Below, in pieces: positions 61,767-61,841 of a stretch of 61,841 nucleotides of DNA. A model generated the notes under the pieces. The model had not been told where the DNA came from, did no database searches, and was given only the letters and a program-made list of their open reading frames with translations. The stretch's first letter is position 1, and every line of letters starts with the position of its first letter. The DNA comes from an uncultured Ruminococcus sp. (lineage in GTDB: Bacteria > Bacillota > Clostridia > Oscillospirales > Ruminococcaceae). The stretch lies in contig CALANW010000012.1 in assembly GCA_937926145.1 (NCBI GenBank), positions 1-61,841 on the forward strand, read 5' to 3'. Position numbers and translations under genes: made by a program.

Positions 61767-61841
61767 TGGAGCTGGTGGACGGACTCGAACCCCCGACCTG
61801 CTGATTACAAATCAGCTGCTCTACCAACTGAGCTACACCAG
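61767..61841 (-). tRNA. tRNA-Thr(UGU), partial
   Basis: Minus-strand tRNA cut by the window edge by about one base. The acceptor is CTGGTG/CACCAG, the anticodon stem loop is GCTGA TTTGTAA TCAGC (anticodon UGU), and the T-arm is GGGGG/CCGTCC with TTCGAGT. The CCA is encoded. Confidence 0.92.

Overview
The window is most likely chromosomal DNA from an anaerobic gut-type Firmicute of the Oscillospiraceae/Ruminococcus kind. This is inferred from AGGAGG-type ribosome binding sites, moderate GC, NrdR, ZapA, TypA, tandem class B sortases, many small zinc-ribbon membrane proteins and the MITE-like repeats. No species can be named from the sequence alone.

Layout. 1-583: no gene, one short inverted-repeat element. 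584-13160: an arginine biosynthesis region read right to left (argG, then a lipoprotein gene, argH, argC, a HicAB-like pair, argJ, argB, a membrane lipase, a small membrane protein, argD, a hydrolase, argF and a DUF975 membrane protein); argG has its own consensus promoter and a good ARG-box candidate. 13459-16317: zinc-ribbon and lipoprotein genes, an XRE regulator and nrdR. 16588-25622: a rightward run of four class B sortases, a SpoIID-domain protein, pyrimidine-nucleoside phosphorylase, then a zinc-ribbon protein behind an almost perfectly symmetric palindromic promoter. 25651-25904 is a striking non-coding array of 20 units spaced 12 or 13 bp apart, closed by a strong terminator. 26016-34946: a chemoreceptor, a catalytically degenerate P-type ATPase-like protein, RlmB, a GNAT fusion, HtrA and a HAD phosphatase.

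35010-41668 is the most interesting system: a tight five-gene operon with a vWA protein, PP2C phosphatase, Ser/Thr kinase with zinc ribbon, a second degenerate P-type ATPase and a TerD domain fused to an unusual beta-rich N-terminus. The first three match the TerY-P phosphorylation triad known from tellurium-resistance-type stress systems; its combination with a pseudo-ATPase and a TerD fusion suggests a membrane-based stress-sensing complex. Next to it lie a MITE, tRNA-Pro, an integrase remnant and a J-domain/Hsp70 pair in which the Hsp70 gene is frameshifted.

45365-53540: a TetR regulator with oleate hydratase, an AgrC/AgrA-like two-component system facing a tiny 14-residue amphipathic peptide gene, a DMT transporter with a YbaK deacylase, and a LysR regulator. 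53903-61841: housekeeping genes (serS, a U32 peptidase-like protein, zapA, NUDIX, typA) and tRNA-Tyr and tRNA-Thr. Everything is read from sequence and from memory of families; no search was run.
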